A stretch of 20,653 nucleotides of DNA, from contig CAAGRQ010000250.1 of the NCBI GenBank assembly GCA_900772705.1, positions 1 through 20,653 on the forward strand, written 5' to 3'. The position numbers were made by a program, and so were the translations under genes. A model generated the notes under the pieces. It saw only the letters and a program-made list of their open reading frames with translations, was not told the DNA's origin and ran no database searches. This DNA comes from Clostridia bacterium. GTDB lineage: Bacteria > Bacillota > Clostridia > Oscillospirales > Acutalibacteraceae. Positions 1-7,097 of the stretch are shown here, piece after piece. Within the stretch, counting starts at the first letter, position 1; every line of letters starts with the position of its first letter.

Positions 1-154
1 AAACCAAAGAAACAGATGAAAGACAAGGCATAATTTGCAAGGCAGGCTGACGCCTTCACTGTAAATTTAACGCAGTATTTCGCTGTTTATTTGGGTTTTA
101 AGCATTTATTCCTTATGTAGTGTGCCCCTTCGGAGTGCCTTTTTATTTTACGGT
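1..154. other. Left-edge region without a supported gene
   Basis: No coding region can be supported here. All plus-strand frames entering from the left edge close within about 50 bases, so at most the last few codons of an upstream gene could be present; the frame ending at base 33 is one possibility. A short 5-bp inverted repeat (AAGGC/GCCTT, near 40-57) is too weak to call a terminator. Confidence 0.4.
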
Positions 155-192
155 AAAAATAAAAGCCACCCCGTTATTCAAAACGAGGTGAC
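155..192 (-). terminator. Rho-independent terminator of the cysteine-rich protein gene
   Basis: On the minus strand an 11-bp stem (arms at 192-182 and 175-165, with two G-U pairs) closes a 6-nt loop and is followed by a T-rich tract over 164-155. It starts 8 bases after the TAA stop of the gene at 200-1003, so it very likely ends that transcript. Confidence 0.85.
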
Positions 193-199
193 CGAAAAA

Positions 200-1003
200 T
201 TATACGTTTGGGTTACACGGACAATCGCAATTTTCTCTCTCGGGAGGGAAAAACTGCTCTACCGGGAACTCTATACTCTGGAATGCGGTACACGGATCCT
301 GAGTCGAACATGAGCATTCTCTGTCCGGAATGCAGAAATCGTATGCAGGTATGGTCATCTGAACATCTCTCTCCATTTGAATAATCGAGAAAAGACCGAG
401 AGTAACGAGAACCGCACGACTGGAGGCAAGCGGAATCGCACCCTCCTGCGAACCTTTAATTATGCTCTGCGGAAATACGGTGCAAAGCGGAACAGGACAA
501 TCGCAGGTATCGACCAAATCGCACGAAAGCACAACAGGGTCAACAGCCTGAACCTTAGCGGTTGGATTGGAATACTGAGGTGCTTCGGGACAATCGGTCT
601 TTTCGTCCGAAAGATTTGATGTAAAGATTTTCACATTGCCCTCTGAGCCGTAGAGGATACACTTTTTATTAAAATCGGTATATCCGCAGGCAATTTGGGG
701 AGTGGTACACGGTGTCGAATAGCAATCGAACTGAAGCATAAAGTAGAAATGCACATCGGCACTGTAAAAGCCTTTGTTAAACGGCACCTCGTCAACATCT
801 ATGCTGACTGCGCTTATCTTGCAACTTCTGCATTTAACCGACGAAGCCTCGTCTATTAATCTCTGACTCGAAGCAAAAAATGTAACTCTTAAATTTTCCA
901 AGCAGTCCTTGCTGACGCAACTGTCATAAATTCGTTTTGTGTCGATACAAACCGCTTCATTTATTTTGCCAACGCCCGGTTGGATAATAGGATTATCAGC
1001 CAT
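200..1003 (-). CDS. Conserved cysteine-rich hypothetical protein, 267 aa
   Basis: This is a 267-residue soluble protein with 21 cysteines (about 8%). Several are in closely spaced pairs, including a Cys-rich stretch in the middle and a CxCxC-like tail. It has no signal peptide or membrane segment. Recognisable blocks are GKINEAVCIDTKRIYDSC near the N-terminus, VPFNKGFYSADVHFYF, ILYGSEGNVKIFTS, TLGLFSIIQMERDVQ and IPAYDFCIPDREC. From memory, similar Cys-rich proteins of unknown function occur in many Clostridia; I do not know a characterised member. The start at 1003 is chosen because AAGGAGA lies 7 bases upstream of ATG. An in-frame start 36 bases further upstream lacks such a site and would place the ribosome site inside the gene. 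Spore-coat, metal-binding or redox roles would be guesses. Confidence 0.85.
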   Translation of the reverse strand: MADNPIIQPGVGKINEAVCIDTKRIYDSCVSKDCLENLRVTFFASSQRLIDEASSVKCRSCKISAVSIDVDEVPFNKGFYSADVHFYFMLQFDCYSTPCTTPQIACGYTDFNKKCILYGSEGNVKIFTSNLSDEKTDCPEAPQYSNPTAKVQAVDPVVLSCDLVDTCDCPVPLCTVFPQSIIKGSQEGAIPLASSRAVLVTLGLFSIIQMERDVQMTIPAYDFCIPDRECSCSTQDPCTAFQSIEFPVEQFFPPERENCDCPCNPNV

Positions 1004-1009
1004 AAAAAA

Positions 1010-1071
1010 ATCTCCTTCATAATATTGTAAGCCACCCATCGGTGCACTTCAATCCATACTATGAAGAAGAT
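1010..1071 (-). promoter_or_regulatory. Leader hairpin able to mask the ribosome site of the Cys-rich gene
   Basis: In the minus-strand leader, ATCTTCTTCATA (1071-1060) can pair with TATGAAGGAGAT (1021-1010) over 12 bp with a single G-U pair. The second arm contains the AAGGAGA ribosome site and is followed by seven T residues and then the ATG. The fold could therefore block translation, or act as a terminator or attenuator. The 38-nt loop and A/T-rich stem make stability uncertain, and function is inference. Confidence 0.4.
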
Positions 1072-1095
1072 ATATTTTTGTTACCGAATTAAATC

Positions 1096-2151
1096 TCAGT
1101 CAATAACCGAAAATCTGAACTCCGTTACGGTCTTAAACTCTTCGTTCGCTTTTACGAATCTTGAGGGGAAAACATCTTGGTGGTTTACCGTATCGGGATA
1201 AAACTGAGTTTCAAGTGCCGCACCCCTGCGGTATTTAACGACATTAGTGCCCTTACCTGCGGTGTAATTCTTATCAAGCCAGCCGCCGCAGTAAAGTTGA
1301 ATGCCCGGCAAATCGGTATAAACTTCAAGCCTTCTGCCGCTGCCCCTATGTTCGAGAACAGCCGCCTGCTGCATTGTAAAATCCTTTTTACGCAGGCAGT
1401 AATTGTTATCATATCCGATGCCGTCGATAACCGCTCTGAACGGTTCGTTGATGTGCTCGCCGATTTTGTGCATTGTCGAAAAGTCCATCATAGTGCCTTT
1501 AAGCTCGCCGAGTTCACCCGTCGGGAGTTGGTCGTCGTCCGTCTCGGTAAAGTAATCTGCATTAATCATAAGGTAATGGCTGTCAATAATTTCGTCATCA
1601 CTTCCGCTGAGATTAAAATATGAATGATTGGTCGGGTTGGCAACGGTGTCCTTGTCGGACATAATCATATATTCGAGCCTTAATGTATTATCCTCCGTAA
1701 AGGTATACTTAACTCTCATAGTGAAATTACCGCCGAAACCGTCCTCCAAATCGGGAGAAAAACGCTTAAACACAACATAATCGTCACCTGTTTCTTCAAC
1801 CTCCCACGGAGTAAAACTGAATCGTCCGCCGCTGTGAAGAGTCCATCTGCCCTGATTTACAGGGGTGTGAAATTCCTCACCGTTGAACACATACTTTGCG
1901 TCACGGATTCTGTTTGCCCATCTGCCGACAATAAGTCCCTGATAACCGTGGTCGGGGTCTGTATAATCCTGCGGATTGTCAAAACCGAGCACAACATCCG
2001 ACAAAACACCATTTTTATCGGGTACATAAAGCGACTGTATGCCTGCTCCGAGAGTTTGCAGCGTTACATACGCTCCGCTCTTATTTGTAATTTTATAAAG
2101 GTCGATTTCGGTTCCGTCGTCAAGTGCACCGAAATATGATTTTTCTACCAT
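1096..2151 (-). CDS. galM: Aldose 1-epimerase (galactose mutarotase)
   Basis: This enzyme interconverts the alpha and beta anomers of galactose and other aldoses in the cytoplasm, feeding the Leloir and related sugar pathways. The 351-residue length is normal for the GalM family. Family motifs are all present: GRWANRI (76-82), LHSGG with His106, NPTNHSYFNLSG with the catalytic acid His176, GYDNNY with Asp248, GIQLYCGGWL, and ALETQFYPD with the catalytic base Glu314. ATG at 2151 is preceded by GAGGG. The gene is transcribed away from the cell-envelope operon, from a near-consensus promoter, and no other sugar gene is adjacent. The fucose cluster lies about 8 kb away and GalM could help there, but FucU is the dedicated mutarotase in that pathway. 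Confidence 0.95.
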   Translation of the reverse strand: MVEKSYFGALDDGTEIDLYKITNKSGAYVTLQTLGAGIQSLYVPDKNGVLSDVVLGFDNPQDYTDPDHGYQGLIVGRWANRIRDAKYVFNGEEFHTPVNQGRWTLHSGGRFSFTPWEVEETGDDYVVFKRFSPDLEDGFGGNFTMRVKYTFTEDNTLRLEYMIMSDKDTVANPTNHSYFNLSGSDDEIIDSHYLMINADYFTETDDDQLPTGELGELKGTMMDFSTMHKIGEHINEPFRAVIDGIGYDNNYCLRKKDFTMQQAAVLEHRGSGRRLEVYTDLPGIQLYCGGWLDKNYTAGKGTNVVKYRRGAALETQFYPDTVNHQDVFPSRFVKANEEFKTVTEFRFSVID

Positions 2152-2185
2152 AATAAGCCCTCACATATCAATTATGTTTTTCTTT

Positions 2186-2214
2186 ATTATAGAATAAGTG
2201 TAAACTAATTTCAA
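2186..2214 (-). promoter_or_regulatory. Sigma-A promoter of galM
   Basis: On the minus strand TTGAAA (2214-2209) and TATAAT (2191-2186) are separated by exactly 17 bases, about 35 bases upstream of the galM ATG. The -35 box lies 5 bp from the -35 box of the divergent promoter. Confidence 0.75.
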
Positions 2215-2223
2215 GTGACTTGA
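2211..2223. promoter_or_regulatory. Palindrome between divergent -35 boxes, candidate operator
   Basis: TCAAGT-G-ACTTGA is a perfect 6+1+6 palindrome that overlaps the -35 boxes of both the galM and FHA-operon promoters. A wider inverted repeat (TAAGTGTAA at 2195-2203 and TTACACTTA at 2242-2250) brackets it, with its right arm covering the plus-strand -10 box. A shared regulator site is inference; part of the palindrome arises simply because two TTGA-like -35 boxes face each other. Confidence 0.4.
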
Positions 2224-2248
2224 CATTTTATATTAAAAACATTACACT
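2220..2248 (+). promoter_or_regulatory. Sigma-A promoter of the FHA-SEDS-PBP operon
   Basis: TTGACA (2220-2225), 17 bases, then TACACT (2243-2248). It lies about 45 bases upstream of the FHA-gene start and is the only strong promoter seen before this operon. Confidence 0.7.
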
Positions 2249-2293
2249 TAAAATGAATTAATATAAATATTAAAATCGGAAAGGCGTGACGGT

Positions 2294-3028
2294 ATGGTAT
2301 ATGTAATCAGCGTACTTAGATTTGTCGCACCGATTGCGGCGCTTATAATACTTGCAACCTGCATAATCTCACTATTCAGAAACAGGCCGAGAGTGCACAA
2401 ACTTGCAAAACTCGTTAACGAAAACGACGGAGAAATAAGTGAAATCACCCACTGGGAAACTTCTATCGGAAAGAGTAAAGCAAACGATATAGTTCTCCCC
2501 TTTGCGACAGTCGGCAGATTTCATGCCGTAATAGCAAAAAAAAGAAAAGACTGGGTGGTAACCGACACTTCGGCAAGAACCATAGGCGTTCTCGTCAACG
2601 GCGAAAAAATCAACGGCAGCCGAGTAATAGAAAACGAGGATATTATCACCATAGGAAACATACCGATGAAATTTATATGTGACGAGGCAATATCCTCAAG
2701 CACGAAAAAGGAAATACGAAACAAGGTGCAAAACTCCGGCATTGCATACGGCGTGCTCGTTGACATAAAAACAAAGCGACCCGTTTACCTCAAAAAGCAA
2801 GATGTACTCATCGGCAGAGGAAACGACGCAGATATACAGATTATGTCGCAGACGGTAAGTTCGCACCACGCAAGAATTTACCAAACCACAAAGGGCTGGG
2901 CAATTGCAGATTTGGACAGCCACAACGGAACAAAGTTAAACGGCAGATACATAAACGAGCCGCAACTTATCTTCGACGAGGATATGCTCACCTTCGGCGA
3001 CAAGGTGTTCATCTTCTACGAAAAATAA
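2294..3028 (+). CDS. Membrane-anchored protein with two FHA domains
   Basis: FHA domains bind phosphothreonine peptides, so this is probably a scaffold that links a phosphorylation signal to the cell-wall machinery encoded next to it. The 244-residue protein has one N-terminal membrane helix (about 3-28) followed by two FHA-like regions. The second (about 165-243) is canonical: IGRGNDADI with Arg175, SSHHARIY, and DSHNGTKLNG. The first (about 51-128) is degenerate: GK replaces GR, GRFHA replaces the SxxH segment and the NGT motif is lost, so it may not bind phosphopeptides. Translation starts at ATG 2294 with a modest GGAAAGG upstream. It is the first gene of an operon, 15 bases before the SEDS gene. 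Its closest contextual parallel is actinobacterial FhaB upstream of rodA-pbpA. Confidence 0.9.
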   Translation: MVYVISVLRFVAPIAALIILATCIISLFRNRPRVHKLAKLVNENDGEISEITHWETSIGKSKANDIVLPFATVGRFHAVIAKKRKDWVVTDTSARTIGVLVNGEKINGSRVIENEDIITIGNIPMKFICDEAISSSTKKEIRNKVQNSGIAYGVLVDIKTKRPVYLKKQDVLIGRGNDADIQIMSQTVSSHHARIYQTTKGWAIADLDSHNGTKLNGRYINEPQLIFDEDMLTFGDKVFIFYEK

Positions 3029-3043
3029 AAAGGAGGAAAAGCA

Positions 3044-4306
3044 ATGGGCGAAAAAGCAAAAAAGCATATTAAAGTAAAACCTATAAATAACTTTGCACTG
3101 ATGGCTTTTCTCTCTGTATTTCAACTTGTGACCGGCTTTATCGGCGCAAGCTGCAAAGACGAATTTCAGCCAAAGGTACTCATAGCAATACTGCTCCTCA
3201 TAATAACCGAATGGGCATATCTCATATTTTTTTATAACGCTTTTCACAGAAGAAACTTTGAACTTGAAATAATAGCGTTCTTTCTGAGCGGAGTGGGCAT
3301 AGTGGCAGTAGGAAGCCAAAATGCATCTCAAGGACTCAAGCAGTATATTATGCTGCTCGCAGGACTGTTCGGTTTCATATTTATGGTATTTCTTATGGGG
3401 CATACGGATTTCTGTATGAAAATAAGGATATTCGTAGCCGTCGGTGCACTGTTGCTGCTTGCCGTAAATCTTCTCATAGCAAAAACTCATATGGGTGCAA
3501 GAAACTGGATTGAAATAGGCGGCTTTACCGTTCAACCGAGCGAATTCGTAAAAATAGCGTTCATCTTTGTCGGTTCGGCAACGCTGGAGAAAATCCAAAC
3601 TTCAAAGAATATTATTGCCTTCATTGCCTTTTCAATGGCAGTGGTAGGCTCACTGATTATAATAAAGGACTTGGGCACTGCGCTCATATTCTTTGTTACA
3701 TTTCTCATTCTTGCATTTATGAACTCAGGCGACATAAAAACCGTTGTGCTCGCCGTTACCTCGGCAGTAATGGGCGGCGCAATCGTGTTAAAATACAAAA
3801 GTTATGTTGCACGCAGATTTGCCGTATACCGCCACATTTGGGAGGCTGACAATTTCAACAACTCAGGCTATCAGCAAACGAGAGTTCTTGTCGGAATGGC
3901 AAGCGGCGGTTTGCTCGGTCTCGGAATAGGAAACGGCAACATTCGTTATATCGGCGAAAGTACAAACGACCTTATCTTCGGCGTTATCTGTGAGGAATGG
4001 GGCTACATTTTCGGCATTATAGTAGTGCTCAGTTTTGTATGCATAGCCATTTCCGCACTTGTAAACAGCATAGCCGCACGCAGCACTTTCTACTCAATCG
4101 CCTCCATTGCGGCGGCAGGAATGCTCCTGTTCCAGACGGCGCTCAATATTTTCGGTATTACCGACATTCTTCCGCTTACCGGCGTTACGCTTCCGTTCAT
4201 CAGCCAGGGCGGCTCGAGTATGATTTCGTGCTGGATGGTGCTCGCCTTTATCAAGGCATCGGATGTGCGTACCTATAATTATCTCGGAGGTGCAAAGAAG
4301 AAATGA
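3044..4306 (+). CDS. SEDS-family peptidoglycan glycosyltransferase (FtsW/RodA/SpoVE)
   Basis: SEDS proteins polymerise lipid II into glycan strands and work with a class B PBP at the membrane. This 420-residue protein has about ten hydrophobic segments and the family signatures: GARNWIEIGGFTVQPSEFVK (151-170), the catalytic aspartate Asp209 in KDLGTALIFF, GYQQTRVLVGMASGGLLGLG, STNDLIFGVICEEWG, and LPLTGVTLPFISQGGSSM near the C-terminus. A strong AAGGAGG precedes the ATG. It overlaps the following PBP gene by 4 bases (ATGA), pointing to translational coupling and a 1:1 SEDS-PBP pair. Whether it serves elongation (RodA), division (FtsW) or sporulation (SpoVE) cannot be settled from sequence. 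The pairing with a short PBP recalls actinobacterial RodA-PbpA. Confidence 0.95.
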   Translation: MGEKAKKHIKVKPINNFALMAFLSVFQLVTGFIGASCKDEFQPKVLIAILLLIITEWAYLIFFYNAFHRRNFELEIIAFFLSGVGIVAVGSQNASQGLKQYIMLLAGLFGFIFMVFLMGHTDFCMKIRIFVAVGALLLLAVNLLIAKTHMGARNWIEIGGFTVQPSEFVKIAFIFVGSATLEKIQTSKNIIAFIAFSMAVVGSLIIIKDLGTALIFFVTFLILAFMNSGDIKTVVLAVTSAVMGGAIVLKYKSYVARRFAVYRHIWEADNFNNSGYQQTRVLVGMASGGLLGLGIGNGNIRYIGESTNDLIFGVICEEWGYIFGIIVVLSFVCIAISALVNSIAARSTFYSIASIAAAGMLLFQTALNIFGITDILPLTGVTLPFISQGGSSMISCWMVLAFIKASDVRTYNYLGGAKKK

Positions 4307-5700
4307 AAATGATAACCAAAAGAGGAATTTTTCTTTTAATTCTTTCACTTGCGTTTATTGTGGGCGTTGTGTTTATGACAGTATCACTCGTAAACAACAG
4401 CGACACCTGGGTAATGAAACGCTTTAACAGCCACGTCTACAGCGACGGAGAACTCATAGGCGCAGGTACGATTTACGACAAAGACGGCGACGCTCTCGTT
4501 CAAACAAAGGACGGCGAAAGAGTATACGCTGATGACCAAACCACAAGAAAATCAACGCTCCATGTTGTGGGTGACCCAAGGAATTTTATATCAAACGGCG
4601 TGCAATCCGTATATTCCGCAAGACTTACGGGATATAATCTCCTTTTCGGAGTATACAACATAGAACGCTACGGCAAGGGCAACGATTTGCGCCTTACCAT
4701 AGACAAGGACATTAACAACGTCGCATACGAAGCTCTCGACGGCAGAAAGGGCACAATCGGCATAGTAAATTACAAAACCGGAGATATTATATGTGAGGTT
4801 TCCTCCCCAAGTTATGATGTGGAAAATGTACCCGACAACCTCGACACAAGTAAAAAATACGAAGGCGTTTACATTAACCGTTTTACCGACGCTTCCTATG
4901 TACCGGGTTCTACATTCAAACTGATAACCGCAATATGTGCGATAGAGAACATATCGGATATAGACGAGCGCACATGGGTTTGTAACGGGGAATATCAGCC
5001 GAGTGAGGGTATCGCAATCGAATGTAACGCAAACCACGGCAGTCACATTAATTTTAATGACGCACTGGCTAAGTCGTGTAACGCAACTTTTGCCCAAATA
5101 GCAATAGAACTCGGTCAGGACAAACTGACAAAGACGGCAAAAGAACTCGGTATAGGTTCAAGCGTTGTAATCAGCGGAGCAATCAGATGTTACAGCGGTG
5201 TCTTTGATGACGAAAGTAACAAAATGAGCGCCGACCTCTTAGGCTGGACCGGTATCGGTCAGGGCAATACAAGAATCGCCCCGGTTACAATGCTGAGGGT
5301 TGTATCAGCTATCGCAAACGGCGGAAACGCTCCGTCCTTCAACCTTGTTCAGTCGCTTGCAAGCCAGACGGGCAAGGCACTTAAAATCACTCTTCCGCAC
5401 AACCAAACGTCTCTTATGTCGCAAGAAGTTGCCGACACAATGAAAAAGATGATGAGATACAATGTAACCGAGCATTACGGCGAATACAATTACAAAGGCT
5501 TAAACCTCTGCGCCAAGTCGGGCACGGCTCAAATAGATGATGTGGACGCACATAACATTGCGTGGTTCACGGGATTTATGGACGACGACGATCATCCATA
5601 CGCATTTGTCGTAACGATAGAAAACGGAAATTCGGGCTCACAAGTTGCAGGTCCCGTAGCAAGAAAAGTATTAAATGCTTTGGTAAATTCCGAATCATAA
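4303..5700 (+). CDS. Class B penicillin-binding protein transpeptidase, PbpA-like
   Basis: This D,D-transpeptidase cross-links peptidoglycan outside the membrane and is the likely partner of the SEDS polymerase. It has 465 residues with an N-terminal membrane anchor (about 9-31), a short linker or mini-pedestal (about 35-125) and a transpeptidase domain (about 145-460). All three active-site motifs are present: S203-TFK206, S258-C-N260 and K405-SGTA. There are no PASTA repeats and the pedestal is small, as in mycobacterial PbpA (about 490 aa) and unlike typical PBP2 or FtsI (about 600 aa or more). The ATG at 4303 overlaps the upstream stop; a second in-frame ATG six bases later is an alternative. 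GGAGG lies 12 bases before the first ATG. Confidence 0.95.
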   Translation: MKMITKRGIFLLILSLAFIVGVVFMTVSLVNNSDTWVMKRFNSHVYSDGELIGAGTIYDKDGDALVQTKDGERVYADDQTTRKSTLHVVGDPRNFISNGVQSVYSARLTGYNLLFGVYNIERYGKGNDLRLTIDKDINNVAYEALDGRKGTIGIVNYKTGDIICEVSSPSYDVENVPDNLDTSKKYEGVYINRFTDASYVPGSTFKLITAICAIENISDIDERTWVCNGEYQPSEGIAIECNANHGSHINFNDALAKSCNATFAQIAIELGQDKLTKTAKELGIGSSVVISGAIRCYSGVFDDESNKMSADLLGWTGIGQGNTRIAPVTMLRVVSAIANGGNAPSFNLVQSLASQTGKALKITLPHNQTSLMSQEVADTMKKMMRYNVTEHYGEYNYKGLNLCAKSGTAQIDDVDAHNIAWFTGFMDDDDHPYAFVVTIENGNSGSQVAGPVARKVLNALVNSES

Positions 5701-5758
5701 AATTATTATAACTGTAATTAAAGGTAAACATTTTGCATATAATCTAACGGTGATAAAA

Positions 5759-6223
5759 ATGCGAATGTTTACTTTTAAGATGAGGCCGAAGCAGATTTTC
5801 GGGCTTATACTCCTTTTGACCGGTATTGTGGTGGTGCTGATTACATTTTTAACCAACCACCCGGCAAAGCCTGCCTCCAAAAGCGAGGGAATAAGATGTG
5901 CAACCACTCAGGAAAGAGTGGACTACATAAATTCCTTCGACCTCAAAACGGACAGCAAGGAGGAGTCTAAGGAGATAATCATTCCCGAGCAATTTAACGC
6001 AGTATACAATAAATATAACGAAATCCAAAAACAGCAGAACTTTGATTTAACCGATTATAAGGGCAAGACCGCCGTTATGTATACCTATAACATAACGAAC
6101 TATAAAGATAACGACAATGTTATAGCAAACCTGATAGTTTATGACGGAATTTTAATCGGTGCGGATTTATGCGACACCTCTGCCGACAACGGATTTTTGG
6201 TGGCACTTAATGACAAGACTTGA
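5759..6223 (+). CDS. DUF4830-type membrane-anchored protein of unknown function
   Basis: This is a 154-residue protein with a basic N-terminus, one membrane helix (about 12-33) and an extracytoplasmic domain. The domain contains TTQERVDYINSF, IIIPEQFNAVYNKYNEIQKQ, FDLTDYKGKTAVMYTYNI and NLIVYDGILIGADLC. This pattern matches my memory of the DUF4830 family of Firmicutes; no function is known to me. The ATG at 5759 is preferred because GGTGAT, complementary to the 16S rRNA end, lies 4 bases upstream. A GTG at 5750 would add three residues but would overlap that site. It follows the PBP gene by 58 bases with no terminator between, so it may be the operon's fourth gene. Its end overlaps the next gene. 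Confidence 0.75.
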   Translation: MRMFTFKMRPKQIFGLILLLTGIVVVLITFLTNHPAKPASKSEGIRCATTQERVDYINSFDLKTDSKEESKEIIIPEQFNAVYNKYNEIQKQQNFDLTDYKGKTAVMYTYNITNYKDNDNVIANLIVYDGILIGADLCDTSADNGFLVALNDKT

Positions 6224-6914
6224 TAAAATAACGGCAAAGCAACTTAATATTTCACGCACGCAGGCAAAGGCGATGATAAAAAACGGCGAGATCTGCGTAA
6301 ACGGAGCGGTTATCAAATCCGTTGATTTTAAGTGTTCCGATGACGATAAAATATCGGCGGGCGGCAAGGAAATAGAACGCAGAGATTTTGTTTACATTAT
6401 GATGAACAAGCCAAAGGGCGTTATCTCGGCAAGCGAGGGCAAGAACGACAAAACCGTAATTGACCTTTTGCCCGATGAGATGAAAAGAAAGGGACTTTTC
6501 CCTGCCGGCAGGCTCGACAAGGACACAACGGGATTTGTGCTCATTACCGATGACGGAGCCTTTGCACACGACATACTCTCCCCGTCACGACATATCGACA
6601 AGACCTACATTGCCACTCTGGACAAGCCGTTTGATAATGATGTTATAAACGATTTTAAGTCGGGAATGACGCTCTGCGGTGAAAAACTGCTCAAAGCGGA
6701 GATAACCCCACTAAACAATGAGTGCACGGTTGCCGAGGTTGTTCTCAGGCAGGGGCTTTATCATCAGGTTAAGCGTATGTTCAAAAAGCACGGCATAACC
6801 GTAGTTGAACTAAAGCGTACAAAAATGGGAAATTTACCGCTCGACAAAACGCTCAAACCGGGCGAAAGCAGATACATCGGTGAAAACGAGCTTAAATCAA
6901 TCGTTGCAAAATAG
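6210..6914 (+). CDS. RsuA/RluB-family pseudouridine synthase
   Basis: It converts a specific uridine in ribosomal RNA to pseudouridine. The 234-residue protein has an N-terminal S4 RNA-binding domain (about 2-50, with LDKITAKQLNISRTQAKAMI) and a catalytic domain carrying GRLDKDTTG with catalytic Asp103, plus YIMMNKPKGVISA and LRQGLYHQVKRMF. This places it in the RsuA/RluB/RluE/RluF group; the exact 16S or 23S target cannot be told. The start at 6210 is chosen because the S4 domain begins immediately after it; a longer reading from 6159 adds residues unrelated to the family. It overlaps the upstream gene by 14 bases and has only a weak ribosome site, suggesting coupled translation. Confidence 0.93.
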   Translation: MTRLDKITAKQLNISRTQAKAMIKNGEICVNGAVIKSVDFKCSDDDKISAGGKEIERRDFVYIMMNKPKGVISASEGKNDKTVIDLLPDEMKRKGLFPAGRLDKDTTGFVLITDDGAFAHDILSPSRHIDKTYIATLDKPFDNDVINDFKSGMTLCGEKLLKAEITPLNNECTVAEVVLRQGLYHQVKRMFKKHGITVVELKRTKMGNLPLDKTLKPGESRYIGENELKSIVAK

Positions 6915-7005
6915 TATACGGTTATTTTTCACGCACAATATATAGTATAAAATGCGTCACATTATGCAATTAGCACAAAAATTATAAAAAAATATCTCAA
7001 AAAGG

Positions 7006-7034
7006 TTGCAAAAACATCAAATCCCTTGTATAAT
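7006..7034 (+). promoter_or_regulatory. Sigma-A promoter of the CdaR-type regulator and thrH
   Basis: TTGCAA (7006-7011), 17 bases, TATAAT (7029-7034). Expected transcription start is near 7041, giving a leader of about 57 bases to the ATG at 7098. The promoter lies within the inverted repeat at 7010-7058. Confidence 0.75.
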
Positions 7035-7058
7035 ATATACAACAGATTTGATGTTTTT
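7010..7058. repeat. Long two-part inverted repeat over the regulator promoter
   Basis: Arms 7010-7023 and 7045-7058 pair over 14 bp (core ACATCAAATC/GATTTGATGT). After a 2x2 mismatch an inner 7-bp stem (TTGTATA/TATACAA) closes on ATA. The -10 box sits in the inner part, the left arm fills the spacer and the right arm lies just past the predicted start. Seven T residues follow the core stem on plus, so it may also act as a weak terminator for the upstream operon. An operator for the adjacent regulator is the more interesting reading. Both are inference. Confidence 0.55.
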
Positions 7059-7097
7059 TTGTGCAAGTTTATTTTACACTGACTTGGAGGAGTATAT

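Noticed and set aside
121..140. GTGCC repeats in the left-edge region as a hairpin
   Set aside because: The two GTGCC copies are direct, not inverted, and the CCCCTTCGGAG segment pairs poorly, so no stable stem forms.
2936..3598. A 220-codon open frame on minus opposite the FHA and SEDS genes
   Set aside because: It overlaps two well-supported genes in antisense, lacks family features and has an odd composition rich in Cys, Tyr and His typical of a shadow frame.
5738..5743. TATAAT before the DUF4830 gene as an internal promoter
   Set aside because: No -35 box at 16-19 bases, and transcription would begin inside the ribosome site about 9 bases before the start codon. Read-through from the PBP gene is more likely.
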